DNA from: Candidatus Latescibacterota bacterium
Lineage (GTDB): Bacteria; Krumholzibacteriota; Krumholzibacteriia; WVZY01
Length of the DNA: 32,289 nucleotides
Direction: 5' to 3'
Assembly: GCA_020352495.1 (NCBI GenBank)
Contig: CP070677.1
Span: forward strand, 963,983-996,271
The notes beneath the pieces are model-generated. The model saw only the letters and a program-made list of their open reading frames with translations. It did no database searches and had not been told where the DNA came from. This document shows positions 8,188 to 16,710 of the stretch, piece after piece (position 1 is the stretch's first letter; every line of letters begins with the position of its first letter). A program made the translations under genes and the position numbers.

Positions 8188-9186
8188 TCAGTTCTTTCGT
8201 ATGCAGAATGTGAAAAGAATGCCTTGAGGACGCCGCGCGTCGCTGCCCTCCACTTTTTCGTCGTTGATTTTGTCGAGCATAATAAAGTAGTCCACGTCGA
8301 TCTGGAATTGGAAGTCGTACGTTCTAAAAGCAGTGAATCCCGCGCCGCCGAGGAGTACCAGCCCGTATGCCCCGTCGTCCCAGGAATAGCTAGCGGTAAC
8401 ATCATCGCTCTGGACGGTTTCTTTACCCCGGATGTAGTGAACGCCCACACCTCCATTGACAAACGGCGTGAAATCACCACGGCTGAGATACCGTCCGATC
8501 TTTGCGTCGAGAAAGCAGATATCCACGCCACCGTCACCCCACCTGATACCCGACCGTCCCGCCAAGAAAAAGTCCGGCAGATCGTGCTGATAGGCAAAAT
8601 CGAGGGCGGTCAGCCGATCGATTTTGTTGCCAAACGAATTGTCGATCGGCCAAATAAACCCGACGCGCAATCCCTTTGACGAGTACGACTCGCGACGCCT
8701 GTCCTCAAGGGCTTCTTTTTCGGTGATCATCCCCACCTCAGCGGTCCCCTCGAACTTACTCCCCGTCGTGACGCCCTTCGCCAGCCGCGCCAGAACCGTA
8801 TCGAGGTCTTCCTCCGACTCGGAAACCCCATCTTCACTGTAGAGAACGGTTCCGTCCCGCGTGTCAACGAGTTGTACCCGTACAATGATCTTGTATCCGA
8901 GCCGTGTGAGCGACCCAATGATCGCTTTTTCGTACCCCGCCTCCCATCCAATCTCGGCGGCGCACGTCGACTCATAGCACTCGACGTAGCCCATAACATC
9001 ATCCGCCGATACGGGTCGGTATTTTCCCTCTTCTTCGAGGGATCCCTTGAAGAGCATCATCGTCGCATCGACGAGGTCCTCCTCAACTCCCACACTTTTG
9101 AAGCGGAACATGAGCGGTTTCTCGGCGGCATCGACAACGCCGGTAATGCATGTCAATGAGATCACAAGTACTGCCATAACCCGCAT
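8188..9186 (-). CDS. Periplasmic TolB-N/CsgG-like domain fused to an outer-membrane beta-barrel
   Basis: The product has 332 residues. The ATG at 9186 is preceded by AAAGGGAG and starts a signal peptide (MRVMAVLVISLTCITGVVDA). Residues about 25-155 (YRPVSADDVMGYVECYEST, CAAEIGWEAGYEKAIIGSL, GYKIIVRVQLVDTRDGTVLY) resemble the nucleotide-binding-like fold of periplasmic proteins such as LpoB, CsgG and TolB-N, where a missing or present activity is reported as 'X is present in system Y at level Z'. This assignment is by pattern only. From about 168 (GLRVGFIWPIDN) to the end the sequence has alternating aromatic strands (DFFLAGRSGIRWG, FTPFVNGGVGVHYI, GLVLLGGAGFTAF, FQFQIDVDYFIM, GILFTFCIRKN) typical of a small 8-strand barrel. 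The function is unknown; the envelope location is well supported. Confidence 0.8.
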   Translation of the reverse strand: MRVMAVLVISLTCITGVVDAAEKPLMFRFKSVGVEEDLVDATMMLFKGSLEEEGKYRPVSADDVMGYVECYESTCAAEIGWEAGYEKAIIGSLTRLGYKIIVRVQLVDTRDGTVLYSEDGVSESEEDLDTVLARLAKGVTTGSKFEGTAEVGMITEKEALEDRRRESYSSKGLRVGFIWPIDNSFGNKIDRLTALDFAYQHDLPDFFLAGRSGIRWGDGGVDICFLDAKIGRYLSRGDFTPFVNGGVGVHYIRGKETVQSDDVTASYSWDDGAYGLVLLGGAGFTAFRTYDFQFQIDVDYFIMLDKINDEKVEGSDARRPQGILFTFCIRKN

Positions 9187-9389
9187 TTCAAATCTCCCTT
9201 TCCTGAAGATCGGTTTCGTTTGACTTCTCGCGAAGTGATTTCGTTATTTCAATCCGTTGCGCTTTCGCGAATCATAACAGAAACCGGCAAGCGAGACTAC
9301 AGTGGAGGAAGCCTCTCCCCAGGGCCGTTTCCAAGCACAGCACTTGCAGAAACAACCGTAGTGTGCTCAAATTGTCGAGGCCCCGCGTT

Positions 9390-9394
9390 GGAGG
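9390..9394 (+). promoter_or_regulatory. Ribosome-binding site that selects a TTG start
   Basis: GGAGG at 9390-9394 directly abuts a TTG at 9395 but is six bases from the next in-frame TTG at 9401. The second is therefore the likely start of the PorV/PorQ-like gene. No in-frame ATG precedes the signal peptide. Confidence 0.6.
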
Positions 9395-9400
9395 TTGGGT

Positions 9401-10447
9401 TTGAGATTCTTCGTAGTATTTGCGAGTTTGACTATCGCCCTCGCATCTGTTGAGCATCAAAATGCGAGCGCAACAGAACCGTTTGCCAAAGTCGGGACCT
9501 ACAGCCTCCAGTTCCTCAAGATTCCCACGAGCACGCGGAACCTCGCGCTTGGACAGGCCGGGGTGGCCGATGACATTGATCCCGCGAATCAGTATTACAA
9601 CCCGGCCGTACTCCTCACGTTTGAACAGGCCGGGCTGGACCTCAACATTATCGACTGGCCTGCCGACATTTTGTTAACGAACGTCGCCGTAAACGCGGGG
9701 ACGGTTGTCTCATCGGATGAAATCTCCTGGCGGTTGGCCGGCTCCCTCCTCTACACCGGTTTGCATATGGATCCACAGAAAGAACGAACGGTCTTCCTCC
9801 CTGAGGGGACCGGACGCGAGTTTGACGCCGGAGACTCACAGGTCACTCTGGCCGTTGCGGGGGGACTCAAGGCGGGTATGATCGATATGGGGTTGGGCAT
9901 CGCGGCCAAATACATCGTTTCGAGCCTCGCCGAGGATAAGATACATACGTGGGCATTCGATATTGGCACATTTGGAAAGGCAACATTCGAGCATGACTCA
10001 GGAATTCGATTCATTCCAAGTGCCGGACTGAGCGTCCTGAGTCTGGGGAGAAAATTTGAATACGATGGCCGCAAGACCAGTCTTCCCAGACAGATTCGGC
10101 TCGGCGGTGGGTTCCGGGTTGAGGCTCCTCCCATTGCACAAACGGAAGACCTGATCGGCTACCGGGCGCCGATTGCCTCGGTGTCACTCATCGGCGACAT
10201 AATTGCTCACGCGGACTCGTACGAGGCCCTAGGCGGGGGCGTCGAGTTTGGTGTGATAGACATCGCTTTCTTGCGTGTCGGCCGGCACGACATCCTTGAT
10301 GATGGTGAGAAGGGAAGGGTGTCCTACGGGCTTGGTTTGGCATGGGTCATCTCCGGGTTTCGCGCAACCGTCGAGTACTCCAGTTATGACCTAGGGTGGA
10401 TAGGCGACCCGGATGCATATGGCGTTGCCGTCACGTACGGGTTCTGA
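9401..10447 (+). CDS. PorV/PorQ-family outer-membrane protein (UPF0164 type)
   Basis: The product has about 348 residues with a TTG start (see the GGAGG at 9390-9394). A signal peptide (RFFVVFASLTIALASV) leads into the family signature: EPFAKVGTYSLQFLKIPTST, then RNLALGQAGVADDIDPANQY and YNPAVL. This matches the 'KVGT---FLKI---AR---MG-A-VA--DD-----NPA-L' start of PorV/PorQ-type FadL-like barrels. The C-terminus is a barrel ending in an aromatic residue (GVAVTYGF). In Bacteroidetes, PorV is part of the complex that receives type IX secretion cargo and hands it to the attachment machinery. Here the gene lies between genes for proteins carrying related C-terminal tails, so a similar role is possible but not shown. 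Other members of the family are of unknown function. Confidence 0.8.
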   Translation: MRFFVVFASLTIALASVEHQNASATEPFAKVGTYSLQFLKIPTSTRNLALGQAGVADDIDPANQYYNPAVLLTFEQAGLDLNIIDWPADILLTNVAVNAGTVVSSDEISWRLAGSLLYTGLHMDPQKERTVFLPEGTGREFDAGDSQVTLAVAGGLKAGMIDMGLGIAAKYIVSSLAEDKIHTWAFDIGTFGKATFEHDSGIRFIPSAGLSVLSLGRKFEYDGRKTSLPRQIRLGGGFRVEAPPIAQTEDLIGYRAPIASVSLIGDIIAHADSYEALGGGVEFGVIDIAFLRVGRHDILDDGEKGRVSYGLGLAWVISGFRATVEYSSYDLGWIGDPDAYGVAVTYGF

Positions 10448-10548
10448 GATACGTAGACGATCGGACACCGTCATCGGGTTCCCGTCATAAGAAAACGTGC
10501 GGGATCGACCAGCGATGTGTGTGATGTGTTGTCGCGAGCGAACGCCAC

Positions 10549-11814
10549 TTAGGGCGATGTGACGGTCACCGTCAATCCAGTTGACCACGACGAGACCCTT
10601 GAGATATGTATCTTGCATCTCGCCTGGGCCTTGACGACATAGCTGCCTTCTGCCGACCAGCTCCGCGAAGCGCTGGTAGAGGAGGACCACGGAGACTCAT
10701 TACCGTCACCCCAGTCAAACCGGTACTCGAGATCGTGATCATAGTTGCTTATGGCCCCTCCAGTCGAATAGGTCTCTGTTTTGCCGACATCGGTATCCAT
10801 AGGCCCCGTCGGAGTATGCGGAGTAGTGATCACCTCGTGGGCTGTTACCACGACCAAAAGCGGGTTCGACCACGGTGAGACGGCATCCGGGTGGATAGCG
10901 CAGCGTGCCCGCGCTTTTACATAAAAATCGCCAGTAGAAGACCAGTATATTGACACACAATTAGAAGTTGTCCACAACGGAGTGGTTCTACCTTCCCAAT
11001 CAAACTGGTAGAGAATCTGATGATCGCGACTGCTTAGTGCGCCATCTGAGCAGTACATCTTTGTGCTTCCGGGTCTTACGGACGGCTGACCCGATGGAGA
11101 ACTCGCAGTGGAGATCGTCTCACCCACCACCACCGTCTCTTCACTGGACCACGAGGATAGCTTATCCGTGTGGGTTGCACAGCGCGCTTGGGCTTTAACC
11201 CTATAGTCATCTTCTATCGACCAGCCATGCGGGGCGCTGCCCGACGACGCCCAGGAAGATTGGCTACCGTCTCCCCAATCGAACCGGTACTCGAGATCAT
11301 GTCCCGAGCTGCTCTCCGCACCACCCGTCGTGTAGGTCTCAACGTTACCAAGATCGGTTCTTAGGGCGCCGGTTGGAATATCAGGGGTCGAGATGGCCTC
11401 GCCCACTGTCACCATCATCTCGTCCGACCATGACGAAGACCTGTCCGTGTGGGTCGCACAGCGTGCCTGGGCTGTTACGGCATAGCCGCCTTCCAACGAC
11501 CAGCCATGCGGGACGGTAGCGTTGCACGACCAGGGTGACCGATCTCCGTCTCCCCAGTCGAACCGATACTCGAGACTATGCCCCGAGCTGCTCTCCGCGC
11601 CACCCGTCGAGTAATGCTCTACAATGCCCAGCGTTGTGCTCGACGGTCCATACGGAGTAAAAGGCACCGAGATCGTCTCCTCTGGAGAGGCGGGGTCGTC
11701 ATCGTGAGAGCACCCAGACAGGCAAAGACCAAGAATGATAATCAACAATGTGACGAGCACATTCAGCGCAGTGTGCGCTCCGTTATTCGTGACGTTCAAA
11801 CGATCACTTGGCAT
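10549..11814 (-). CDS. Lipoprotein with four PKD-like repeats
   Basis: The product has 421 residues from ATG 11814, preceded by GGGAAGG at a nine-base spacing; the in-frame ATGs at 11844 and 11841 are alternatives. A long hydrophobic segment ends in the lipobox LSGC, followed by SHDDD, so the mature protein is probably lipid-anchored. The rest is four tandem units of about 93 residues. Each has an IST--P-GP start, Y-TGGA-SS--H-LEYRFDWGDG, a W-S block, and a Y-VKAQARC--H-----SSWS end. Unit 3 is divergent: it reads FDWEGRTT instead of DWGDG and has two extra Cys. The pattern is that of PKD/Ig-like modules. It is the last gene of a run with the FN3 lipoprotein (69-base gap) and the 14-repeat protein. 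Probably a surface binding or scaffold protein. Confidence 0.75.
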   Translation of the reverse strand: MPSDRLNVTNNGAHTALNVLVTLLIIILGLCLSGCSHDDDPASPEETISVPFTPYGPSSTTLGIVEHYSTGGAESSSGHSLEYRFDWGDGDRSPWSCNATVPHGWSLEGGYAVTAQARCATHTDRSSSWSDEMMVTVGEAISTPDIPTGALRTDLGNVETYTTGGAESSSGHDLEYRFDWGDGSQSSWASSGSAPHGWSIEDDYRVKAQARCATHTDKLSSWSSEETVVVGETISTASSPSGQPSVRPGSTKMYCSDGALSSRDHQILYQFDWEGRTTPLWTTSNCVSIYWSSTGDFYVKARARCAIHPDAVSPWSNPLLVVVTAHEVITTPHTPTGPMDTDVGKTETYSTGGAISNYDHDLEYRFDWGDGNESPWSSSTSASRSWSAEGSYVVKAQARCKIHISRVSSWSTGLTVTVTSP

Positions 11815-11883
11815 CTTGGGCTGCCTTCCCGTTGGTTTCATCATCGTCGGTCTCGACCGGCATGCTCGTGCGAGCCTGCGTCG

Positions 11884-12981
11884 CTATTCTCGGAGCCACA
11901 CGTCGGTTTTCATCTTGTGTTCAGAACCCCAACAAAGCGAGAAATAATACCGGGTGGCGGGGTAGTAGTCTCTGGTCACCGTATCGTAAAAGTCATAAAC
12001 CAGCGAAAAAATCCCGGTCGGGTAGGTTCCCTCCACCAGGGTTCTTAGGGTGCGGTCGCCGCATTCATAAAGATAGTTGGCGGTAAAGCTCAGTATGACC
12101 GGTTCCTCCACTGTCACTCTGTAAACAATGTTTATCGTGTCTCCTTTATGGATCACATCCGGATATACCCAGAGAAACGCGTTGTATCCAAGACCCGGAG
12201 CGGCGTTTGACAGTCCGGACCAGTTCGGCACGTCGTCCGATGTTTTCAGCGCAAAAAAGTAGTTCGTTTCGGGCTCCAATCCGTCCACCGTCAATACTTC
12301 CAGCCGACCCGCCGGCTTGGGTGGTGGTTCTCCCTCCACTCGGGCCGCCAAACCCCAGTCTTGTTCAGTGATCGGCCACGTCGAGTATCGCATGTCATAC
12401 TGGGACGCAGTACCCGTCATTCCGTCATCCCCCGGCGCCGTCCATGCCAGAGTGAACGACGACTCACCAATCGCCGTCGCTACCAGATCCGTGACATTTG
12501 ACGGAGGTGATGATTCTTGTAACGTCGCGCCGGTCGCGACATTTGACAGTCCCGATTCGTTCGACATTTCGTCCGATGTTTTTAAGGAAAAGAAGTAGCT
12601 CGTGCCCGGCTCCAATCCACCCACCCTCACATTCTCCAACTGACCTGACCGTCCGGGTGACGGTTCCCCCTCTACTCGAGTTAGCGATTCCCAGTTCTCT
12701 TCTGTGATCGGTGATGTCGAGTAGCGAATGTCGTACAGGGAGGCGGTGCCTTTCATGCCGTCATCTCCCGTGGCCGTCCATACGGCGACGAGAGAATTGA
12801 GCGTCGGAGATTTCAATGAAAGATCCGTAACGAGTGCCGGAGGGATAGTATCCGCAACACACTCGACGAGGTCTGGCCCTTTGGGACTCTGCTCTTCACC
12901 GCAGCTCACGAAGAGAATCGCGATCAGACCAATCGAGAGGATACAGATGGGGACAAACCATCGCCGGGAGGGCACGGTCAT
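11884..12981 (-). CDS. Lipoprotein with two fibronectin-type-III domains
   Basis: The product has 365 residues. The ATG at 12981 has AGGAG upstream. The signal peptide ends in the lipobox LFVSC (Cys27) followed by GEEQSPKGP. Two FN3 domains follow (about 45-150 and 158-262). Both carry the same signature: W-A-GDDGM-GTAS-YD-RYST-PITE--W, then GLEP-T-YFF-LKTSD--N-SGLSN. The remaining 100 residues form an unrecognised beta-rich domain (INIVYRVTVEEPVILSFTAN ... ATRYYFSLCWGSEH). The gene lies 47 bases downstream of the 14-repeat gene and 69 bases upstream of the PKD-like lipoprotein, so one transcript is likely. No enzyme motif is seen. Confidence 0.8.
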   Translation of the reverse strand: MTVPSRRWFVPICILSIGLIAILFVSCGEEQSPKGPDLVECVADTIPPALVTDLSLKSPTLNSLVAVWTATGDDGMKGTASLYDIRYSTSPITEENWESLTRVEGEPSPGRSGQLENVRVGGLEPGTSYFFSLKTSDEMSNESGLSNVATGATLQESSPPSNVTDLVATAIGESSFTLAWTAPGDDGMTGTASQYDMRYSTWPITEQDWGLAARVEGEPPPKPAGRLEVLTVDGLEPETNYFFALKTSDDVPNWSGLSNAAPGLGYNAFLWVYPDVIHKGDTINIVYRVTVEEPVILSFTANYLYECGDRTLRTLVEGTYPTGIFSLVYDFYDTVTRDYYPATRYYFSLCWGSEHKMKTDVWLRE

Positions 12982-13028
12982 TGGTTACTCCTGAGCAAAT
13001 CGCTCAAGTTGATTTTCCAGCCTTCTCT

Positions 13029-15893
13029 TTATTTCAGAAGAACCATCTTCTTTGTGAGCGTTCGGTCGCCAGCAGTCAGGCGGTAGAAGTAGACACCTGA
13101 ACTCACCGGGCTGCCCTGGGAGTCTCTGCCGTCCCAGGTGACTTCCTTGAATCCCTGGTCAAGCTCATCATTCACGAGCGTCGTTACCAGCTTGCCCTCG
13201 ATGTTGTAGACCGCGAGCCTCGCGTCGCTTTGTTTGGGCAAGATAAAGGAAATCGTTGTCGTGGGATTAAACGGGTTCGGCATGTTCTGATAAAGCGTAA
13301 GCGCATATCCTCTCGTCTTGACTGTTACAGTTTGTGATCTCACTTCGGAGCGATCCGCCAGCACCACAACCAGCGTATACTCGTACGTCCAACCGCCACT
13401 CACGTTTTCGTCTTTGTATGTCCTCACCTTCGGTGGTATGAGTTCACCCAATGTTATGTCGTCACCTGCTTCCGCTCCATCGATGCTCCGGTAGATTCTG
13501 AAACCCAGAACCTCCTCATCGGAAACAACGTCCCACGAAAGATCCACACCATCTTCAACCACGTTCGCGTCGAAGGCGCGTATGAACACCGGTACCTCAG
13601 GATTGGGATTCCAGATAGCCAAATACGCCGACACCTTGTTCCCGGCAACGGTGAAAGCTCCCCCTGCGATCAGCCGGTCGTCATGAACACACAAAGCCCA
13701 AACGGATCCACCCATACCGGACCCAAGGGGAGACCACGATAACCCATCCCAGGCGGCGATTCGGTTGGCCGACATACCACCCGCGTCTGTAAACCATCCC
13801 CCAGCAATCAGCTGGTTATCGTAGACACACAATGTCTTCACGCGATCATTCATCCCCGACCCGAGAGGAGACCACGATAACCCGTCCCAGGCGGCAATTC
13901 GGTTGACTGACACACCCCCCGCCGTTGTAAAGTCTCCCCCTGCGATCAGCCGATTGTCGAAGACGGCCAAAGCCCGCACGCGATCATTCATCCCCGACCC
14001 CAGCGGAGACCATGAGGACCCATTCCAGGCGGCAATTCGGTTGGCCGAGACACCCCCCGCCGTTGTAAAGTCTCCCCCCGCGATCAGCCGGTTGTCGTAG
14101 ACGGCCAAGGCGAATGTCCGTTCGTTCATCAACGACCCGAGACGATACCAAGAAGATCCATTCCACGCGAGGACGTGAGCGTCAACGCCATAGTCGATCT
14201 CCCAATTTTGGGCGGCGATCAACTGGTTGTTGTAGAGGGTCAATGCGTCCACTACGTCGGGAATGTCATAAAGGTCTCCAAGACGTGACCAGGCGGACCC
14301 ATCCCACGCGGCGACGTATCTCGCCACCACCGCCCCTGCCTCGCTAAACCATCCCCCGGCGATTAGTTGGTTGTTCCAGACGGTCAAAGCTTCGACCCAG
14401 TAATCCATCCCCGATCCGAGAGGAGACCAGACGGACCCATCCCACGCGGCGATTCTATTGGCCGACACATCCCCAGCTAGGGTAAAGATCCCCCCCACGA
14501 TCAGCTGGTCGTCGTAGACGGCCAATGACGTGACAATATCGTTCATCGAAGGGACGAAGCCGTTTGTCTCAGACACAAGGGTTGACCATGAGGATCCATC
14601 CCAAGCGGCGATGTGATCTGCCCTCGCACCGCCAGCTTGCGAATACACTCCCCCAGCAATCAGCTGATTGCTGTAGACGGTCAAAGCCCGAACGGAACGA
14701 TCCATACCCGATCCGAGGGGAGACCACGAGAACCCATCCCAGGCGGCAATTCTAGGGGCCGACACACCCCCCGCGTGGGAGAAACTTCCACCGGCGATCA
14801 GCTGGTCGTCGTAGACGCCCAAGGCACTCACGGCTACACCTACCCCCGCGCCGAGAGGAGACCAGGAGGCTCCAGCCCAAAGGGCAATGTTACTGGCTGA
14901 CACCCCCCCGGCTGTCGTAAACGCTCCACCGGCGATCAGCCAGTGACGGAAAACGGTCAAAGCGTACACCGTCGGGTACGTCCCACCCACTCCTGACCCG
15001 AGGGGAGACCAGGAGGACCCATTCCACGCGGCAATCCTACTGGCAGATACAACCCCGGCTGCAGTAAACTCTCCCCCGGCGATCAGCTGGTTTCCCCAGA
15101 CGGTCAAAGCGTAGTCCGTCCCATTCACTCCCGACCCGAGGGGAGCCCAGGAGGATCCATTCCACGCGGCAACCCTACTGGCCGACACACCCCCTGCGTT
15201 GGTGAACTCCCCCCCGGCGATTAGCTGGTTCCCCCAGACGGTCAAAGCGTACACCGTCCCATTCACCCCCGACCCAAGCGGCGACCAGGAGGACCCATCC
15301 CACGCGGCGACCCTACTGGCCGACACATCCCCCGCGACGGTGAACTCCCCCCCGGCGATCAATTGGTTCCCCCAAACGGCCAAAGCCCACACGTTACCAT
15401 TCACTCCCGACCCGAGAGGAGCCCAAGAGGATCCATTCCACGCCGCTACGTTGTAGGCGACTGTATCGCACGCTGCGTCGAAATCACCTGCCGCGATCAG
15501 GAGTCCGTCATATACGACGAGAGCCCAAACACGGCCGCCGATTCCCTCAACCAGAAATCCCCGTTCCCAGTAGATGTCATCCGGGTGATTTGCAGGAGCC
15601 TTTGCATTTGACTCGCGAATCAACGGCCGGCCGGCATTCGGATTCGGCCGAACATCAAACGTGCTCAAGTCAATCGGATCCTCAAAGCGTGATGCCCGGG
15701 CCGCATCCAAATCGAAGCGGCCGTCGGGAGTGACGACCTCGTCCGCGCGTTGGCCGCCTGCGCGATCGGTCCGGTGTGTTTTCTCGGGGATCGTGATTGT
15801 CCCGCCGCCCAGGCGCCCCGCATCAGGCTCCGCCTTCTCGATGACGCAGGCCACGAGCACAATCATCACGAAGACAATAGGAAGGTTTTTCAT
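13029..15893 (-). CDS. 14-repeat propeller-like surface protein with lipobox and FlgD-Ig-like sorting tail
   Basis: The product has 954 residues. The ATG at 15893 follows a GAGGGCGAG-type ribosome site. The N-terminus (MKNLPIVFVMIVLVAC) ends in a lipobox, LVAC. After a low-complexity linker, residues 115-772 hold 14 tandem units of mostly 46 residues with the pattern V-ALTVW-NQLIAGGEFT-AGGVSASRIAAW and DGSSWSPLGSG. This resembles Kelch/delta-60-like repeats. Fourteen units could make two seven-bladed propellers (inference). An FN3-like domain (about 773-860) and the sorting tail (865-954, NMPNPFNPTTTI ... TWDGRDSQG ... SSGVYFYRLTAGD ... KKMVLLK) follow. Units 2-4 and units 11-13 are nearly identical, which points to recent local duplication. 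It heads the operon-like run with the two lipoproteins. Having both a lipobox and a sorting tail is odd. Confidence 0.85.
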   Translation of the reverse strand: MKNLPIVFVMIVLVACVIEKAEPDAGRLGGGTITIPEKTHRTDRAGGQRADEVVTPDGRFDLDAARASRFEDPIDLSTFDVRPNPNAGRPLIRESNAKAPANHPDDIYWERGFLVEGIGGRVWALVVYDGLLIAAGDFDAACDTVAYNVAAWNGSSWAPLGSGVNGNVWALAVWGNQLIAGGEFTVAGDVSASRVAAWDGSSWSPLGSGVNGTVYALTVWGNQLIAGGEFTNAGGVSASRVAAWNGSSWAPLGSGVNGTDYALTVWGNQLIAGGEFTAAGVVSASRIAAWNGSSWSPLGSGVGGTYPTVYALTVFRHWLIAGGAFTTAGGVSASNIALWAGASWSPLGAGVGVAVSALGVYDDQLIAGGSFSHAGGVSAPRIAAWDGFSWSPLGSGMDRSVRALTVYSNQLIAGGVYSQAGGARADHIAAWDGSSWSTLVSETNGFVPSMNDIVTSLAVYDDQLIVGGIFTLAGDVSANRIAAWDGSVWSPLGSGMDYWVEALTVWNNQLIAGGWFSEAGAVVARYVAAWDGSAWSRLGDLYDIPDVVDALTLYNNQLIAAQNWEIDYGVDAHVLAWNGSSWYRLGSLMNERTFALAVYDNRLIAGGDFTTAGGVSANRIAAWNGSSWSPLGSGMNDRVRALAVFDNRLIAGGDFTTAGGVSVNRIAAWDGLSWSPLGSGMNDRVKTLCVYDNQLIAGGWFTDAGGMSANRIAAWDGLSWSPLGSGMGGSVWALCVHDDRLIAGGAFTVAGNKVSAYLAIWNPNPEVPVFIRAFDANVVEDGVDLSWDVVSDEEVLGFRIYRSIDGAEAGDDITLGELIPPKVRTYKDENVSGGWTYEYTLVVVLADRSEVRSQTVTVKTRGYALTLYQNMPNPFNPTTTISFILPKQSDARLAVYNIEGKLVTTLVNDELDQGFKEVTWDGRDSQGSPVSSGVYFYRLTAGDRTLTKKMVLLK
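13578..15551 (-). repeat. Tandem repeat array, 14 units of about 138 bp, inside the 954-residue protein gene
   Basis: Unit length is usually 138 bp (46 codons), with variants of 141, 147 and 159 bp. Well-conserved parts encode NQLIAGGEFT and AAWDGSSWSPLGSG. Plus-strand blocks such as CGGCGATCAGCTGGTT and GAGGGGAGACCA recur through the array. The third-position similarity between units 2-4, and between 11-13, is high. The region is prone to slippage and to assembly collapse. Confidence 0.85.
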
Positions 15894-15934
15894 AACGGCT
15901 CGCCCTCGTCGCCAAAGCCGCCGATGTCAATTAG

Positions 15935-15940
15935 ATTATA
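15935..15940 (-). promoter_or_regulatory. Putative -10 box of the 14-repeat gene operon
   Basis: A perfect TATAAT lies on the minus strand, about 42 bases before the ATG at 15893. The -35 position reads TTTCCG, a weak match. The placement resembles that of the TATAAT before the DUF5916-type gene. It would drive three co-directional genes down to 10549. Confidence 0.35.
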
Positions 15941-16027
15941 GCACAGGAGAAGCTAACCGGAAAGACGAGCAGACACGCTGGATACTGAACACCATGGGTG
16001 TCAACGCAAGGGGGTCTGATTCCGAAT

Positions 16028-16636
16028 TCACGCATCCTCTTCAACATGTTCATCCACGAACTGTTTGATACCTTTGATGGTTCGATTGGTCAAATATGCC
16101 TTTACCGGTTCATCCCTCACCTTGACTTCTAACTCAAAAGCCACGGTATGCGCGTTTGCAAGAACGCGCAGATCGCCCGCGCTGACACGATAATAGATTT
16201 CCTGTTCAACCGTCTTATCGGATAACAATTTCGGCTCTTTCATAATTTTCTTGTCGCGAGGAAGATAAATGTGACGGTCCTCGACTTCTAGCGACAATGA
16301 TTCAAACTCGGTCGATTTTTCGCCTACGTATATGATAATCAGATAGTACCTGATTCGGTAATCCTCAGGGATCCGTTTTTCTACCGCGATATTGCAGATA
16401 CGGCTTTCCTCTGATCTTTCGACGTGGTGCGCGCCGGTCACCTGGAAATCCCGCGTGACGGCATCTACTCCTTCGATAAATGCCGGATCATAGCTCCTGA
16501 ATCTCGTTGTCAATGATCCATCATCGGCCGTGTAGCGTCTCACATCGAAGTGTGCCGGACTGCACCCGGCGGAGAAAAGCATTGTGAAAACGACGGCCGA
16601 CAGTATGGTAATTGATCCGTTACGCAATCCCCTCAT
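16028..16636 (-). CDS. Predicted lipoprotein of unknown function
   Basis: The product has 202 residues. The ATG at 16636 has GAGGAGG five bases upstream; a longer frame up to 16708 lacks this. The signal peptide (ITILSAVVFTMLF) ends in the lipobox SAGC (Cys25). The mature part is a mixed alpha/beta sequence of about 175 residues (YLIIIYVGEKSTEFESLSLE, DRHIYLPRDKKIMKEP, TVAFELEVKVRDEP) with no motif I recognise. It ends in an acidic helix. The gene starts 74 bases after the end of the small barrel gene at 16711-17409 on the same strand, so the two are probably co-transcribed. It is of similar size and style to the lipoprotein at 17817, but the sequences do not look alike. Confidence 0.7.
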   Translation of the reverse strand: MRGLRNGSITILSAVVFTMLFSAGCSPAHFDVRRYTADDGSLTTRFRSYDPAFIEGVDAVTRDFQVTGAHHVERSEESRICNIAVEKRIPEDYRIRYYLIIIYVGEKSTEFESLSLEVEDRHIYLPRDKKIMKEPKLLSDKTVEQEIYYRVSAGDLRVLANAHTVAFELEVKVRDEPVKAYLTNRTIKGIKQFVDEHVEEDA

Positions 16637-16710
16637 TTGTTCCTCCTCAGGCGGACGTTGTGTTGCTCTTTCGGCGCCCCCGTCCAGCAAGCTCAATCGT
16701 GCGATCACTT

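Noticed and set aside
13578..15551. Regularly spaced repeats of about 138 bp considered as a CRISPR-like or satellite array
   Set aside because: The repeats are in frame, encode a consistent 46-residue unit and lie wholly inside a protein gene with no spacers and no cas genes.
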